Of a stretch of DNA of 55,000 nt, positions 36,200 through 48,653 are shown in pieces. The position numbers and the translations under genes were made by a program. Below the pieces are notes generated by a model. It did not search any database. It was not told where the DNA came from and worked only from the letters and a program-made list of their open reading frames with translations. How positions within the stretch are numbered: the first letter of the stretch is position 1; every line of letters starts with the position of its first letter. The DNA lies in the NCBI RefSeq assembly GCF_964340395.1, contig NC_135556.1, forward strand, positions 16,808,642-16,863,641, read 5' to 3'. Source of the DNA: Glandiceps talaboti. Its lineage: Eukaryota > Hemichordata > Enteropneusta > Spengelidae.

Positions 36200-36201
<2 letters not shown>

Positions 36202-36680
36202 TATATAATATATCCCGCATTGCTTGTATTGATTTTAAGTGAGAATAAGGTGAAGTTTTCTTTAACTTAATAACATCGTGTTTCATATTCTGTGCATCAC
36301 TTTTCGTATATGGTGGGGATATTCGAGACGTATTAAAACTGAAAATGCTGCCGTAAGTCTTGTTTAATAGTCGGCAAATCAGAAGTGAATGTATTCATGC
36401 AAATGTTTTAACCTCTCGTTGTTTGTGAGTGATATCAATGAATCAATGAATCAATGAATCAATGAATCAATCAACCAACACACGCAAATTCCCCACAAGC
36501 GTAACTCTAGATGTACTCCCGTGTACCTTCGCTGTTACTCACTTCTCTGGTGCAACGATATACCTAGATTTTTCAGAAGTACACTCTGCCGAGTTACTCA
36601 GTGTAGAGAGTTACATCGGCAGTACACTCCGTTCCGTAACTGAGAGTTGAAGTTACGGATCGTAACTCTCTGCTCTGTTA

Positions 36681-38008
36681 GGGAGCCGTCATTATTTACG
36701 GGGGGGGGTCACTTGAAAATTGGAGTTGGTGGGGGAGGAGGGCTACCGAAAAATTAGGGAAAGGTAGGGGGGCTACACAAAAATCTGTTTCGAAAAACTT
36801 GTGTACACAGTATCAGGATTATTTAACCTGTTACATAAAATGTAACTTTATTAACATTTTAAAACAAATAGAAAATATTTTCAAAACATTAAAGCTTTTG
36901 GTTTTCCTAAATATTTGTTTATGTACAATGTGGAGTTATGTGTGAAGTAGAAACTAAATTATATAACAATATCTTAAAATAAATATGTGAGTAATATATA
37001 ACTACTAGTATAAACTCTCTGAAAGCAAACTTTGAATCAATTAGTTGTCAGGTTGTCACCCAGTTTGTAAATATGTACTGAAGTCATTATAATTTGACAG
37101 GTGTCACTGTAACACTAGCTTGTCATCACTAGTTTGTTTCAGTTTAGCAGTGTCTCTGCTTTGTATTAAATAAGGTAAAAATTCTGATTGCAAATATATC
37201 AATGGAAAGTCTCGACTAGTAAAACACATTGCAAAAAAACTGTCTTATACTTACAGTCTCGTAAATTTCACCTGATTATTTCACTCTTTGGATAATTGAC
37301 TACTAAAAGCAAAGCTATGCATTGATGCAATACCTGTGAGCAGACAGATGACCATTCCAACAAACTTTGGGTAACTTGGCTTACTTTAATATCACACATT
37401 ATTGTGATGGTTACCCTTACTCTCACAAGACTTGCCTTGTTTCTGGCGAGTCTAAATTATTTAAATTACAAAGAAGTGAGACAAGGGTTGTAACTGGATT
37501 TGTTGTTGCTTATCTCAGTGTCTTATCTGTGGCAAAACTTTATCAGCACACTATTGTTTTTCTTCTATAAACTTTGTCATATACTTGTGTAAAATACTGA
37601 TATAATTATGTGTAAATGTAAGAAATTCCTTCTGCAAAAACTGTTTTTCCAATAAAATTTGAATTAAGTGGTGTCAGAAATTATGTACATATTACATTTA
37701 GTGTATACTGTAAAACAACTGGTAGAAGAGCTGGCTCATGGCGGTATGCTCTTAATAAGTATTCTTACTGAAATGAAGTTGTTTTGTAAGTACCCAAATA
37801 ATCATTAATAATACAATTGTAGCAATATAAATAATATAATTTCCTCTCTTTAATACCCACCACTTCATGTATACAATGGAAACGTGGGGGGGGGGGGTTA
37901 TTGATTTTTTTCCAAGCAGGATGGGGGGGGGGCAGTTGAATTTCAACTTCTTATCAACCAATTCCTCGGAACCCACCCCCCCCCCAACCGTAAATAATGA
38001 CGGCTCCC
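36681..38008. mobile_element. TIR element with GGGAGCCGTCATTATTTAC ends and TTA target duplication
   Basis: Left TIR GGGAGCCGTCATTATTTACG (36681-36700) matches the complement of the right TIR ending at 38008. TTA is present on both flanks (36678-36680, 38009-38011). Both subterminal regions carry poly-G/poly-C runs. 1.33 kb, no transposase found. A 3-bp TTA duplication is compatible with PIF/Harbinger, but the superfamily is not certain. Confidence 0.65.
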
Positions 38009-38754
38009 TTACTGCGTGTAGGCGTACCGCTAGTGTAGACTCTCTCACAGTCCTCGAAGCTTCGCATAAATAGCTAAAACTTGGGTTGTTTTGTATGTAT
38101 CTACTGCATAATTGTACTCATATACTAGTATCCCAGTATCCCTAGCCCTGTACTGTGCGCCCTCATCGATCACATAGAGCTAACATTTTGTTGATGTGTT
38201 AGGCGGAGCTTCGGGATGATTATTTTTTGTTTAGTAGGTCAGAATTATACATCACTCTGGTAGTGGCTTATCTCCGGATCAGAGTACGTCCCCGGAGTAC
38301 GTCGAGGCATGTGTTTTCATTAACTTACTTACGCGGCAAACATAAACGCGGACATACATATATGTTCCTAATTATCGAAGTACAAAAAATATTTTCAACT
38401 TTGATTTACAATGAAATAGTAAAGACAATCGTATGAATTTATCTTGGCGAATTCTCCAGCAAGATAGCCCGCTTGTGCAATGCAAAGTGAAACCATGGCA
38501 CATGGTGAAACGTTCTAACAACGTAACACAAATATTCAAATTAGTGCATGTAAAACCGTAACAACAGTTTTCAACTACATGCAAACATCTAACTGATAAA
38601 AATGACACATGTATAATCACAAGTCCACTGTAGTTCAGTGGTAAAGTTTCTGTATTCCAATCCAATGGTTAAGTAAGCATTATCTATGTCTAGTAAACGG
38701 ATGGGAGACAAGTAGAAGAAATTACATAGACACAAATTACTCCAAATTCTCTAA

Positions 38755-39750
38755 TTACCAAAGGCATGAGTAGCTCTGTCAGGTGATTCAGCTCCTGTAA
38801 AGTCATCAATGTAGTTTACAACCTCATCACCAGTTTTCCTGTATATAAAGGCAAGGGTATGTGTGCAGCATTGACAAGCCATCGCTGACGATCGTAGTCC
38901 AAAGGGGAGTTGGTGTCAATGTACAACTTGTTATCCCACTGTAGGCAGAGCAGATGATAATCATGAGGGTCTCCTGGAATCCAGCGATAGCAACGTTTGA
39001 TGTCACACTTATATAATAGACATCCTTTGCCATGCACATTAATCATAGCTATAAGATCATCAATTGACAGTTAGCGCAGCTTGTACGGTGCTCCGAGGTA
39101 AGTGTCCTTTGGAATGCCATCATTGACAGACGTACCAAATGGAAAGGATAAATCCATTGCTGTTCTCCTGTCTGAAGAGTCCTTTTTTGGAACTGATGAC
39201 AAATGAGAGGTTGACAGTGGTAACGACAATGGGTTTGATGTGAAAGGCCCCAGTATCGCACCATGTTCAATCTCTGTTTTGATATATGCCTCAATATGTG
39301 TGGCAAATGTCAGTGCTGATTTGTGATTCTTTTGTGTGGTGATTGGGAGGGTTGTCACTGTATAGTTAATAGGCCAACCATACATAAAAAAATTCGACAA
39401 CAATGTTATCGTCATAATCTCGTAAATCAGTCCGCCATGTAGGAATATCAAATGTAGAATGCACAGGAAACCTTACACCACTAAAGTTTGGTTGTCCTGA
39501 GTTGATGATGTCTGCATGTATATGAAGTAGTACTTTCAAATTGTCTGGGATCCCCTGATGAACACTGCTGTTAGGGATGATCTGGATAGTACTGTCATTG
39601 CAAGCTGTATGATGGTAGGAAGGGCATGTGTATTTGAAATATTCACTGGCTGTTCTGGCAAAAGTTGTGTGGTGTTCATCCAAATTATGATCTGTAAACC
39701 ATGCCTCTGGGCATTCTTGTATCATACTTTTTGTCAGTACACTATCCATA
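38755..39750 (-). pseudogene. Reverse transcriptase pseudogene of the DIRS-like element
   Basis: Three overlapping frames carry consecutive RT blocks. FFYVWLAY is the shift point near 39370-39400, the TSVNDGIPKDTYLG frame ends at a stop near 39071, and the DIKRCYRWIP frame shifts again near 38890 before VVNYIDDFTGAESP. Not functional as it stands. Confidence 0.72.
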
Positions 39751-40249
39751 TGAATTGGTTTATCTGTACAAGTGGAATAAAACGTGTTATAATATACCTA
39801 GTGATAATGCTGTGCCATGATTCGCTAGAATCAGTCACGTGATAGGAAAACAGAATGACTATTTCCCCAGGGAAATAGTTCCATCAACTATTACATGGTC
39901 ATGTGACCACCGCGAGTTCACAGCAGGTGAAAATGGCAGCTTCGAATGATGTCGTCTGCCAACCTCAAGAGAAGAGGGCAAGATTTTCATGAGGTATAAA
40001 TAGCATGTGATTCTGGTAACTCACAGTCCCTCGGGTGTAATAAACGGGTGCTATATAGCCCTCATGGCCAGGCAATATGTGTTCATTATGCAGCTTATGT
40101 ATGTCAGCCGTCGACTTGGTCTGCTCGAGCATACTTGGGCTAATATCACTGTCAAAGGGCGTGTTGTCAACAGATGGGTCATCACTGCAACTAACGGCGC
40201 TGGTGATGCATCGATCAGTGTTCATATATTCTGCAATATAAGCAATGTC

Positions 40250-41130
40250 CATGTTAACTTCGGCAACGGTAATAACAACCCCATTCTCATTATTTTGTTG
40301 TCCATTGACAGGAGCAACGTCAGTGCTTGCGACAGTTGTGACTGTGGTGATTAATGTGCTATCATCATTCTCTGTGTTATGTTCTGCAACGGTGGCAACT
40401 ATCCTGCTAGCATCATTGTTTGTGTTATGTCTGGCAACAGTGGCAATAATCTTGTTAGCATCATTGGTTATGTTATTATCAACATTGTTTATGTTATGTT
40501 CTGCAACAGTGGCAATTATTTTGTTATAGGCATTGTCTGTGTTGTGTACTGCAACGGTGGCGATAATTATATCGGCATTGTTCATGTTATGTGCTGCAAA
40601 AGTGGAGATGATCTTGTTATCGGCATTGCTTGTGTTATGTTCAATCTGATTAAATCCGATGTAGATGTCGGCTAATCGTTCATTGCTATTTTATTATCGT
40701 TATTTTGCCTGAATTGACCTTCTTGGTACATGTTTACAGGAGGCGATCAGGCTAAAAAATGTAAACATGTACCAAGAAGGTCAATTCAGGCAAAATAACG
40801 AAGGTAAAATAGCAATGAGCGATTAGCCGACATCTACATTGGATTTTAATCAGATTGGTGTTATGTTCTGCATCCTTGGTTGTAAGTATTTTGTTGTCAG
40901 CATTGTCTGTGTGATGTTCTGCAACAGTGGCGATTATGTCGTTATCAGCATTGTCTGTGTGATGTTCTGCAACAGTGGCGATTATCTTGTTATCAGCATT
41001 GTCTGTGTTATGTTCTGCAACAGTGGCGATTATCTTGCATTGTCTGTGTTATGTTCTGCAACAGTGGCATTTATCTTGTTATCAGCATTGTCTGTCTTAT
41101 GTTCTGCAACAGTGGCGATTATTTTGCTTG
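40250..41130 (-). repeat. 48-bp coding minisatellite inside the DIRS-like gag region
   Basis: Units of 48 bp encode HNTDNADNKIIATVAE with variants. Because the unit is a multiple of three, the array stays open over long stretches (about 40250-40585 and 40900-41130). It is interrupted at 40651-40848 by a long inverted repeat. Confidence 0.75.
40651..40848. repeat. Long near-perfect inverted repeat (arms about 88-90 bp, loop about 20 bp)
   Basis: The arm at about 40651-40738 is the reverse complement of 40759-40848 with few differences: both contain TGCCTGAATTGACC or its complement, and GATGTAGATGTCGGCTAATC. The loop holds GGAGGCGATCAGGC. Confidence 0.8.
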
Positions 41131-41149
41131 GTGTGTACGTGGTTGCTGG

Positions 41150-41985
41150 GTCTGTCTAATTTTCAGACAGAAGCGACAGACATGCAACTCTTTCTCTCCA
41201 TGTTGGTTGTCGTGGTCTGTTGAATGCTTGCATTTACCTCTTTGGAAGTCTGCACAATATCTAGTACCACCTCCTGCCGTCCTCTGTATGCGTGAGTATA
41301 AACAGCGTGTCCGCTCCATGTTAAAGTCATCTGACCATGTCCGCTTCCCCATCTCTATAGCTCTAAGGACTTCTGTGTGGTATTGGCGGACATTCTTTCA
41401 TGTGTAAACCTCAGCCAAATGTAGCAACCCGATTAAATGCTCAGCTTGCAAGTCTGGATATATCTGGCTCCACATGGTGAGTGATGTAGATCTCTCCTCT
41501 CACAAGGGATGTCATATGGAAAGGGTAGAATATTGTTGGTTTTCAGAAGTAGCAGTGTCTGCCTTCATTGAGTATTCATGTGGCCACGGAACATGATAAA
41601 TCACCTGTTCACTTGATTTCCTAACAGCTCCAGACTTGGGCTTTCTCTTCTTATGTAACTTTTTGAAGGTTTCATAAACTGGCTTATCTGATTGCAAGGA
41701 AGCTGAATCAGATGTTGATATCTCGAGAGCCTGTTTTGATTTGTGTACCTTTCTTGTCAACTTTTTGTCCCATCTTAACTCCTTAACTGTGGCAGGTTTT
41801 GGGTTTTTGGCCATTGATTTCAGCCTTTCATTTTTGGCCATCTCTTCTTGCAATGTCATGTCCAGTTCTAGTTGTTCATTCTCTATCTTAATTGCCTCTA
41901 ACATTCTTCTGCAAGTATCAACATCAGGAAGAGTCCTTATTTCCTCTACATAACTTTCCCGATGGCCCTTTGTGGACGGCTAACG
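41150..41985 (-). pseudogene. Gag-like ORF remnant with coiled coil and CCCH-type knuckle
   Basis: The frame from ESYVEEIRTLPDVDTCRRML through EAIKIENEQLELDM is strongly helical. A stop or frameshift near 41410-41512 separates it from the continuation VRQYHTEVLRAIEMGKRTWS and the knuckle YCADFQRGKCKHSTDHDNQH. The region then enters the 48-bp repeat array. Confidence 0.55.
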
Positions 41986-42289
41986 GTACTTAGCATACAG
42001 AGCAATGCGTTGAAGGCCTTAGACATCGCTGAATGTGGTTAAAACTTCCGTTGTGAAATTGTTGAAATTGCAAATCCAAAATGTCTGACGAATTCAAATT
42101 AAACCACAATGCATTGTGAGAATAACGCTGTTACAGACTGATGAGGGCGCCACACATTTCCACAAGACAAGAGCGCATCTTCCACAAATGAAATTTTCTG
42201 AAACCCTGAGGCTGTCTTATACTTAAAGTGACTACTCAAACAAACAATTAAGCAAATTTAGTACAATTACCAACTACTCATTGTCAGAC

Positions 42290-43300
42290 TCAAATAAGAT
42301 GCTCAGTGTGGGACACAAATTAGATGCTCAGTGTCAGACACAAAATAGATGCTCAGTGTCGGACACAAATTAGATGATCTGTGTCAGACTCAAATAAGTT
42401 GCTCAGTGTCGGACACAAATTAGATGCTCAGTGTTGGACTCAAATTAGATGCTCAGTGTCAGACATAATTAAGTTGCTCAGTGTCAGACATAAAATAGAT
42501 TCTCAGTGTCGGACTCAAATAAGTTGCTCAGTCTCGGACACAAATTAGATGCTCAGTGTCAGACTCAAATAAGTTGCTAAGTGTCGGACACAATTTAGAT
42601 GGTCAGAGTCGGACTCAAATAAGTTGCTCAGTGTCGGACACAAATTAGATGCTCAGTGTTGGATACAAATTTCATGCTCAGTGTCAGACATAATTAAGTT
42701 GCTTAGTGTTGGACATAGAATAGATGCTCAGTGTCGGACACAAATTAGATGTTCAGTGTCGGACACAAATTAGATGCCCAGTGTTGGACACAAATAAGTT
42801 GCTCAGTGTCAGACACAAATTAGATGCTCATTGTCAGACACAAAATAGATGCTCAGTGTTGGACTCAAATAAGTTGCTCAGTGTCGGACACAAATAAGTT
42901 GCTCATTGTCGGACACAAATAAGTCACTCAGTGTCAGACTCAAATAAGTTGCTCAGTGTCAGACACAAATTAGATGCTCAGTGTTGGATACAAATTTCAT
43001 GCTCAGTGTCAGACATAATTAAGTTGCTTAGTGTTGGACATAGAATAGATGCTCAGTGTCGGCCACAAATTGGATACTCAGTGTCGGACACAAATTAGAT
43101 GCTCAGTGTCGGACACAAATTAGATGCCCAGTGTTGGACACAAATAAGTTGCTCAGTGTCAGACACAAATTAGATGCTCATTGTCAGACACAAAATAGAT
43201 GCTCAGTGTCAGACAAATTAGATGCTCAGTGTCAGACTCAAATAAGTTGCTCAGTGTCTGACACAAATTAGATGCTCAGTGTCTGACACAAATTACACAC
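42290..43300. repeat. 25-bp minisatellite, about 40 units, with a 13-unit higher-order repeat
   Basis: Unit GCTCAGTGTCGGACACAAAT then TAGAT, with common variants (TTGGATACAAATTTCAT, CATAATTAAGTT). A block starting GCTCAGTGTTGGATAC at 42651 recurs at 42976, exactly 325 bp or 13 units later. Not CRISPR: there are no unique spacers. Confidence 0.9.
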
Positions 43301-43639
43301 GCAAATTACACACCACTCTTGTATGACACTAAACTTTCTCTCTTTATGTAAGCCAAAAATAAGCAGTCTGTCCCGTATTTTGTAGACAACGCGGTGAATA
43401 TTACAAGAGTATTTGCTGTCATCTGACAAAATGGTCGTCGCCTGACCTCTGGACGGTCATGCGACTTCTTGTCAGTACGTGACGTCAGGGAGGGCGGTAT
43501 GTCGGCAGACAACTTGCTCGTGTAACATCGAAAGTACTCTGGGTGATGTACATCTAACATTGGTACATCTAACATTGGAGCGGTGTAACTTTTGTACTTA
43601 CAGCGGTACATCGATGTACAATATTACTGTTACATTAGC

Positions 43640-43975
43640 GTAACTCAACCCCGGTGTTACATTGAAGTATGTACACTCGCGTAACACTGATGAGTCTGCA
43701 TATGCTGTACCTGCAGAAGAGACATGCAGCTGAATGTCAGTGGAGATCTACACCGCAGTACCGCTACATGAGAAATCAGTGTTACGTTACCGTAACTCTC
43801 CCTTAGTGTTACATCGGAGTATGTACACTAGCGTTACATCGTCGAGGTCAAGTGATGTACCTGCAGAAGAGGCATGCAGCAGACCATCAGTGTAGTTCTT
43901 CACCATTGTACCACCAGCAGAGAAGCCGTTGTTACACTAGCGTAACTCATCTCCAGCAGTACGTCGATGGGGAAT
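43640..43975. repeat. About 150-bp tandem repeat (two units and a partial)
   Basis: GTGTTACATYGRAGTATGTA, GTACCTGCAGAAGAGRCATG and GCAGTACC-like segments recur with about 150-bp period. Related GTTACATCGGCAGTACACTC sequence flanks the element at 36681. Confidence 0.6.
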
Positions 43976-43982
43976 TTGTGTG

Positions 43983-44057
43983 TGAACCAAACAACCAACC
44001 AACCAACCAACCAACCAATCATTCAATCAATCAATCATCAATCAGTCAATCAATCAG

Positions 44058-44093
<36 letters not shown>

Positions 44094-44098
44094 CCAAC

Positions 44099-44132
<34 letters not shown>
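43983..44132. repeat. (CAAC)n and (CAAT)n microsatellite
   Basis: AACC/AATC tetranucleotides with a few interruptions. Confidence 0.93.
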
Positions 44133-44133
<1 letters not shown>

Positions 44134-44279
44134 CTTGTCTGTGTGTAGAGCGATGCAATTGTAGCTATGTTTCAGTGCAAATACAGAATATTCCAACATT
44201 AAACAGAGGAAAATAAAATGAAAACATAATCTTATAGATACGTACATAGATAAGAAGTATATTGTTATCCTTGTAGATA

Positions 44280-44575
<296 letters not shown>

Positions 44576-45299
44576 AACGACTCACTTGTGCAATGAATAC
44601 TACGATACTTTTATTGCTGTGGTATATTAGAATACCATGAAGTTATATAAGTTCTAAAATTCCAAATTACCTGTCACTGTTGTTTTAGTATTTTGTTCCA
44701 TAAACTGAACCTAGTCTGCACCTCAGAAATATAAATATTTTGCTGTTATATTGTCTTCGAAACATTACGCAATATTCTTGGTAATATAACAAATTCATGT
44801 TATTTCTTACCGGCATTAAACCGGTCTCTTATTAACAGTAGTAACTCTGAGAACTGACAGGTTCCATGAAACCAAGGTATTGAACAACCACATTTCTGAA
44901 TCAAATCTTGTCTATACCTATTTCTTCTCAACAACACAAACTTACAATAGTAATTTAGTAAAGATTAAACGTCAAAATATGAGAGTTGATCATCGTGACA
45001 ACATCCACCACCAAACAAAATGTAAAAACAATAAATTTGTGAAGATCATCTTCACATGATGTTGTTCAACTATGCATGCTTTGAATCTTCGTTGTCCAAG
45101 TCGTGGGTTTTGATTGGTTAGTTTTTATTGCATCTGTGTGAAAAAAAAGAAGAAAACTCATGAATTATTTCGTTGATGAAGGCAGTGGGAAAGGATTAAG
45201 AGAAATTATTCAGAGCAGAAAGCAATTTTAGGCAAGCAGAACTTATTTGAATTCGCCACTGAAACTCTAATTACCACTATGCCTGAAGCCATAGTTTGT

Positions 45300-46140
45300 T
45301 CGATTTTAATCCCCGACGGGGAGACTATTACAATGGGCTCCGTGCGTGCGTGCGTGCGTGCGTGCGTGCGTTGATACTACGTCATTTCTCTACTATAGAG
45401 CATCTCAAATAAATCAAGCCTGGCTTCAAAGTGACATACATGTATTATGGGACATATGCACATCACTCTGTTTCGTGACATATGCAAATTTGACCAAATG
45501 GTGGCCATATTTGTGGTCAAATATCAGTTCGTGTATATCACAGACACTACGTTGTATTTGTTTGTTGCCAGTTTGATCTTTTAAAATCATGTTTGTAGTG
45601 ATATAAAGGAAAATATATAAGCTTATATACCAAACAAACACATTATTGTTGGTGCTTTGTACTGACTTGGGGTCATATATGTAGTACAAAATCAAAGTAT
45701 TACTGCATAACTAAAAAAAATGTAATACATGGAGATTCCATTCAAGTGTCTAACCTCAAATAATCACTTTCTTGTAAAATGGTAGATTTTGACCCTGACC
45801 TTCAAGTTCTTTTAAATCATGTCTAAAGGAAATACCGAACAAATAAAATATACACATGCATTACCTTTTGTGCGCATAAAATATTTCATTGAATGGCTGC
45901 CATATTTGTAATCAATAGTCAAGATTTACTGCATAACCAAACATTAATACACAGAGACTCCATTCAAGTGCTTACACCATATTGTCACGTGCAAGTTCTC
46001 ATTTATGACCTTGAACATTGAGCTTGACTTTGACCGCTAGGATTATGTTAACATAATTAAGCTATTTCTTGCATATCACTGCCACAGTGTTGCCACCAAT
46101 TACTTTTAAATCATGCCACCACTGTCACATAGTAATAAAG
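45300..46140. repeat. Related dispersed element, opposite orientation
   Basis: Contains TTGACCCTGACCTTCAAG, TGAATGGCTGCCATATTTGT and ACACAGAGACTCCATTCAAG, complements of the 4650-5180 element. Begins near CCCCGACGGGGAGACTATTA and a (GTGC)n run at 45343-45370. Lies downstream of the last ZP exon seen. Confidence 0.5.
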
Positions 46141-46327
46141 TATTTGAAGGGATGTGTGTTCTATAAAGACTTGTCAAACTTAGAAATACAAAATACTGAT
46201 ATACTAGCACCCCTGAAAAGTTGATATGCTAGCAAGAATAAAATCACATGTGATTTAGCAAGTCACAATACATGCTGTAATTTGCCGAAATTTCTCTTTT
46301 GAAGTAGAACCTGACAGAAAAGCCTAC

Positions 46328-46443
46328 CTCTTTCCGGGAGAAGTGAATGGCCCATGAGATATAATGTTTTGGGGTTTTTCGCTCATTATATCTGAAACGT
46401 CCCTTCGTGCTGTATCCAATACCCAATCGTCGTTAGAACACAC
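46328..46443 (-). CDS. ZP gene exon g (last ZP cysteine and dibasic site)
   Basis: 116 nt; [20 protein letters not shown], then [18 protein letters not shown]. Acceptor CCGTAG, donor GTAGGC (46322-46327), leaving two bases for a next exon not identified. Confidence 0.7.
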
Positions 46444-48581
46444 CTACGGATAGCGAATAACACAATATGAATGTTTCACATACTAAAACATTTGTTTTTC
46501 AACACGTACCTAAATTTCTAAAAGAAAAGTTTACAGATACCCAAACATGTGTATTGTATGCAACATATGTCTAGCCAAAAATAAATGCAGAATATTGTGA
46601 ATTTATAAAACAAAAATGTAATGTGATATGGTCCTAGTACTAACAAATGTTTATGAATTATTAAGTAAATATTCAGTTGACTGGTTGTATGTACAGTTCA
46701 ATTCCCCTCTCCTTGTTTTCATCATCAAGTGCGTACTTACAAATGTGTTATTCAGAATTACAGCTACTTGAACTAACATGTGTATTGTTGTTTAGCCACT
46801 TACAAGGATTTACATCAAAAAATCACACTACTACTCAAGGAAGAGGAATAAAAAAAGCACGTATCAGGTAACGTGATATGCAAAGTAGGTCAGTCTGATA
46901 CTTTCACCACTTTCTGTGTGCCAATTATCGAACATTCACTGATAGATTTTAGACATACCGTGTTACATAGTGAGTGATCCTCAAAATCATTCTCGCATAA
47001 CTCAACAGTGCAATGGATAAACAATTCAACACCTTCCTCAGGGAAATCATCCCAGTCAACCAGCTCATAGATACCAATAATATAGTATTTATCGAGGCCA
47101 CTGCCAGTAGGTATTTCGGACACATGATCACTTACTGGGCAACTGAAAGATGCATTTGACGTTTTATGTATCCATGTTTCATCGTGTGCTATCTAGTCAA
47201 TTCCCATCACACAAAAAATCATTCATAAGACCACATTTCTTATAAGTGTATAAATGCAAAGAAGTATATTGTTCTGTGCAATTAAATAGAAAACAAAAAA
47301 GATTAAAATTAATGCAACAGAAACTGTATATGGTACAACTTCCGGAAGTTGACAATTTTTATTGAAAATAATTCCACCGTCTTCTTTATTGCTTTATATA
47401 ATTATGCGAGAATTTTACCTCACTGTCACGATATACCGAACTGAAATATTTCTTTATTCATATTAAACTTTTCAGTAAGCCGACTCTAAAATATGTAGTG
47501 AATGAGGAGGTTAGGCCAGCTTCATTCTATAAAACGTAACTGCGAACTGGTACTTACTTTGACTCGACCAGAGGGACTTCAAACATAGTGTCGTTATCTG
47601 GGTTTGAATTGTCGGATAAGACGCATTCTCGTATACCCTCTGACAGCTTGGTATTGTCGCCGCGAACACTGATACCTAAATACACATCGCTGCCATCACA
47701 GACTTCAACGGGAAAGTCTATATCAGGATCCAAGATAGTAATGAAGCTCTCATCTGTGTAGAGAGTTGCTATTACATCGTAGGAACCATAGCCATAGAAG
47801 TGAGCAAGGAGATGACTGAAAATATAACAAAATATCGCTGTTGCAAAAGTTGAAGTTCATGTAACAAAATAGCAATATCATAGTGTCATGTCGTTAACCA
47901 ATAACAAATTCGTAGAATAATCCCGAATCTTCTTTATATATACAGACTTAAAAATACAATAAAGTCTTTGTAGTAAAGCTACCTTTCCACATTGTAGGAA
48001 TAACATGATTCAGAAAAGTAGATCTCTCAAGACCAAAATGAAAGGACTTCTTTGCAAATAATTTACTTAAATTTCTGTTGCTGTCTAGATGTAATAATTC
48101 AAATTCTAATGAGACATAAATACTTTAATCACACCATTTATGCGCAAGTGATAGAAAAACAAATTTTGAGAATAGCATGACTGTAAAATAATTCCAATTT
48201 TCAACAATAATGCTGTGAAATCTTAAATGCATTAAAAGATTTTTGTGGAGTCATGGTGGTCGATTGGCTAGATTGACTGGCTTTGAATCTGCAGGTTGCA
48301 GGTTCGAGCCCCATCGCTGCCGTTTGTTTCTGAATGGCTAAAGTCCTTGGGCAAGATTGAACCACGACTGTGCCACAATTGTATAATTGGGGACCTGGTA
48401 GGATGTAGGTTGGAATGTGAATGTTTTAATCCTATGTGCTTATAGTGGCGGCAATGGATTGTATGCTCTCCTGGGAGTTGAGTAAGTAAAGGTCCGCAGC
48501 TGTTTCACTATAGATTCGTGCCAGAGGCAATACTTTTAAAGCGCTTTGAGCACATGGTGAGAAAATGTTATATATAAAAAA

Positions 48582-48653
<72 letters not shown>

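Larger units (their letters stand above)
38755..41990 (-). mobile_element. Decayed DIRS-like retrotransposon (gag-like ORF and reverse transcriptase fragment)
   Basis: Read on the minus strand: a gag-like part with a coiled-coil segment (41512-41985) and a helical segment WSDDFNMERTRCLY. A Cys/His knuckle RYCADFQRGKC...HVCRFC follows (about 41150-41260), then a 16-residue tandem repeat. The reverse transcriptase region (38755-39750) contains GPFTSNPLSLPLS, TAMDLSFPFGTSVNDGIPKD, GCLLYKCDIKRCYRWIP and the catalytic YIDD (38802-38813). At least three frameshifts or stops break it, for example between PLDYDRQR and the YIDD frame. No RNase H, methylase or tyrosine recombinase was recognised, so the 3' part is lost. 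Assignment to DIRS/Ngaro-type elements is from the RT block style and the gag-like knuckle. Confidence 0.7.

Noticed and set aside
42290-43300. CRISPR-like array
   Set aside because: Contiguous 25-bp units with internal variants and no spacers.
48301-48310. tRNA gene from the GGTTCGAGCC B box
   Set aside because: The head lacks a full cloverleaf and continues into a SINE body with an ATT tail; copies occur at two other places.
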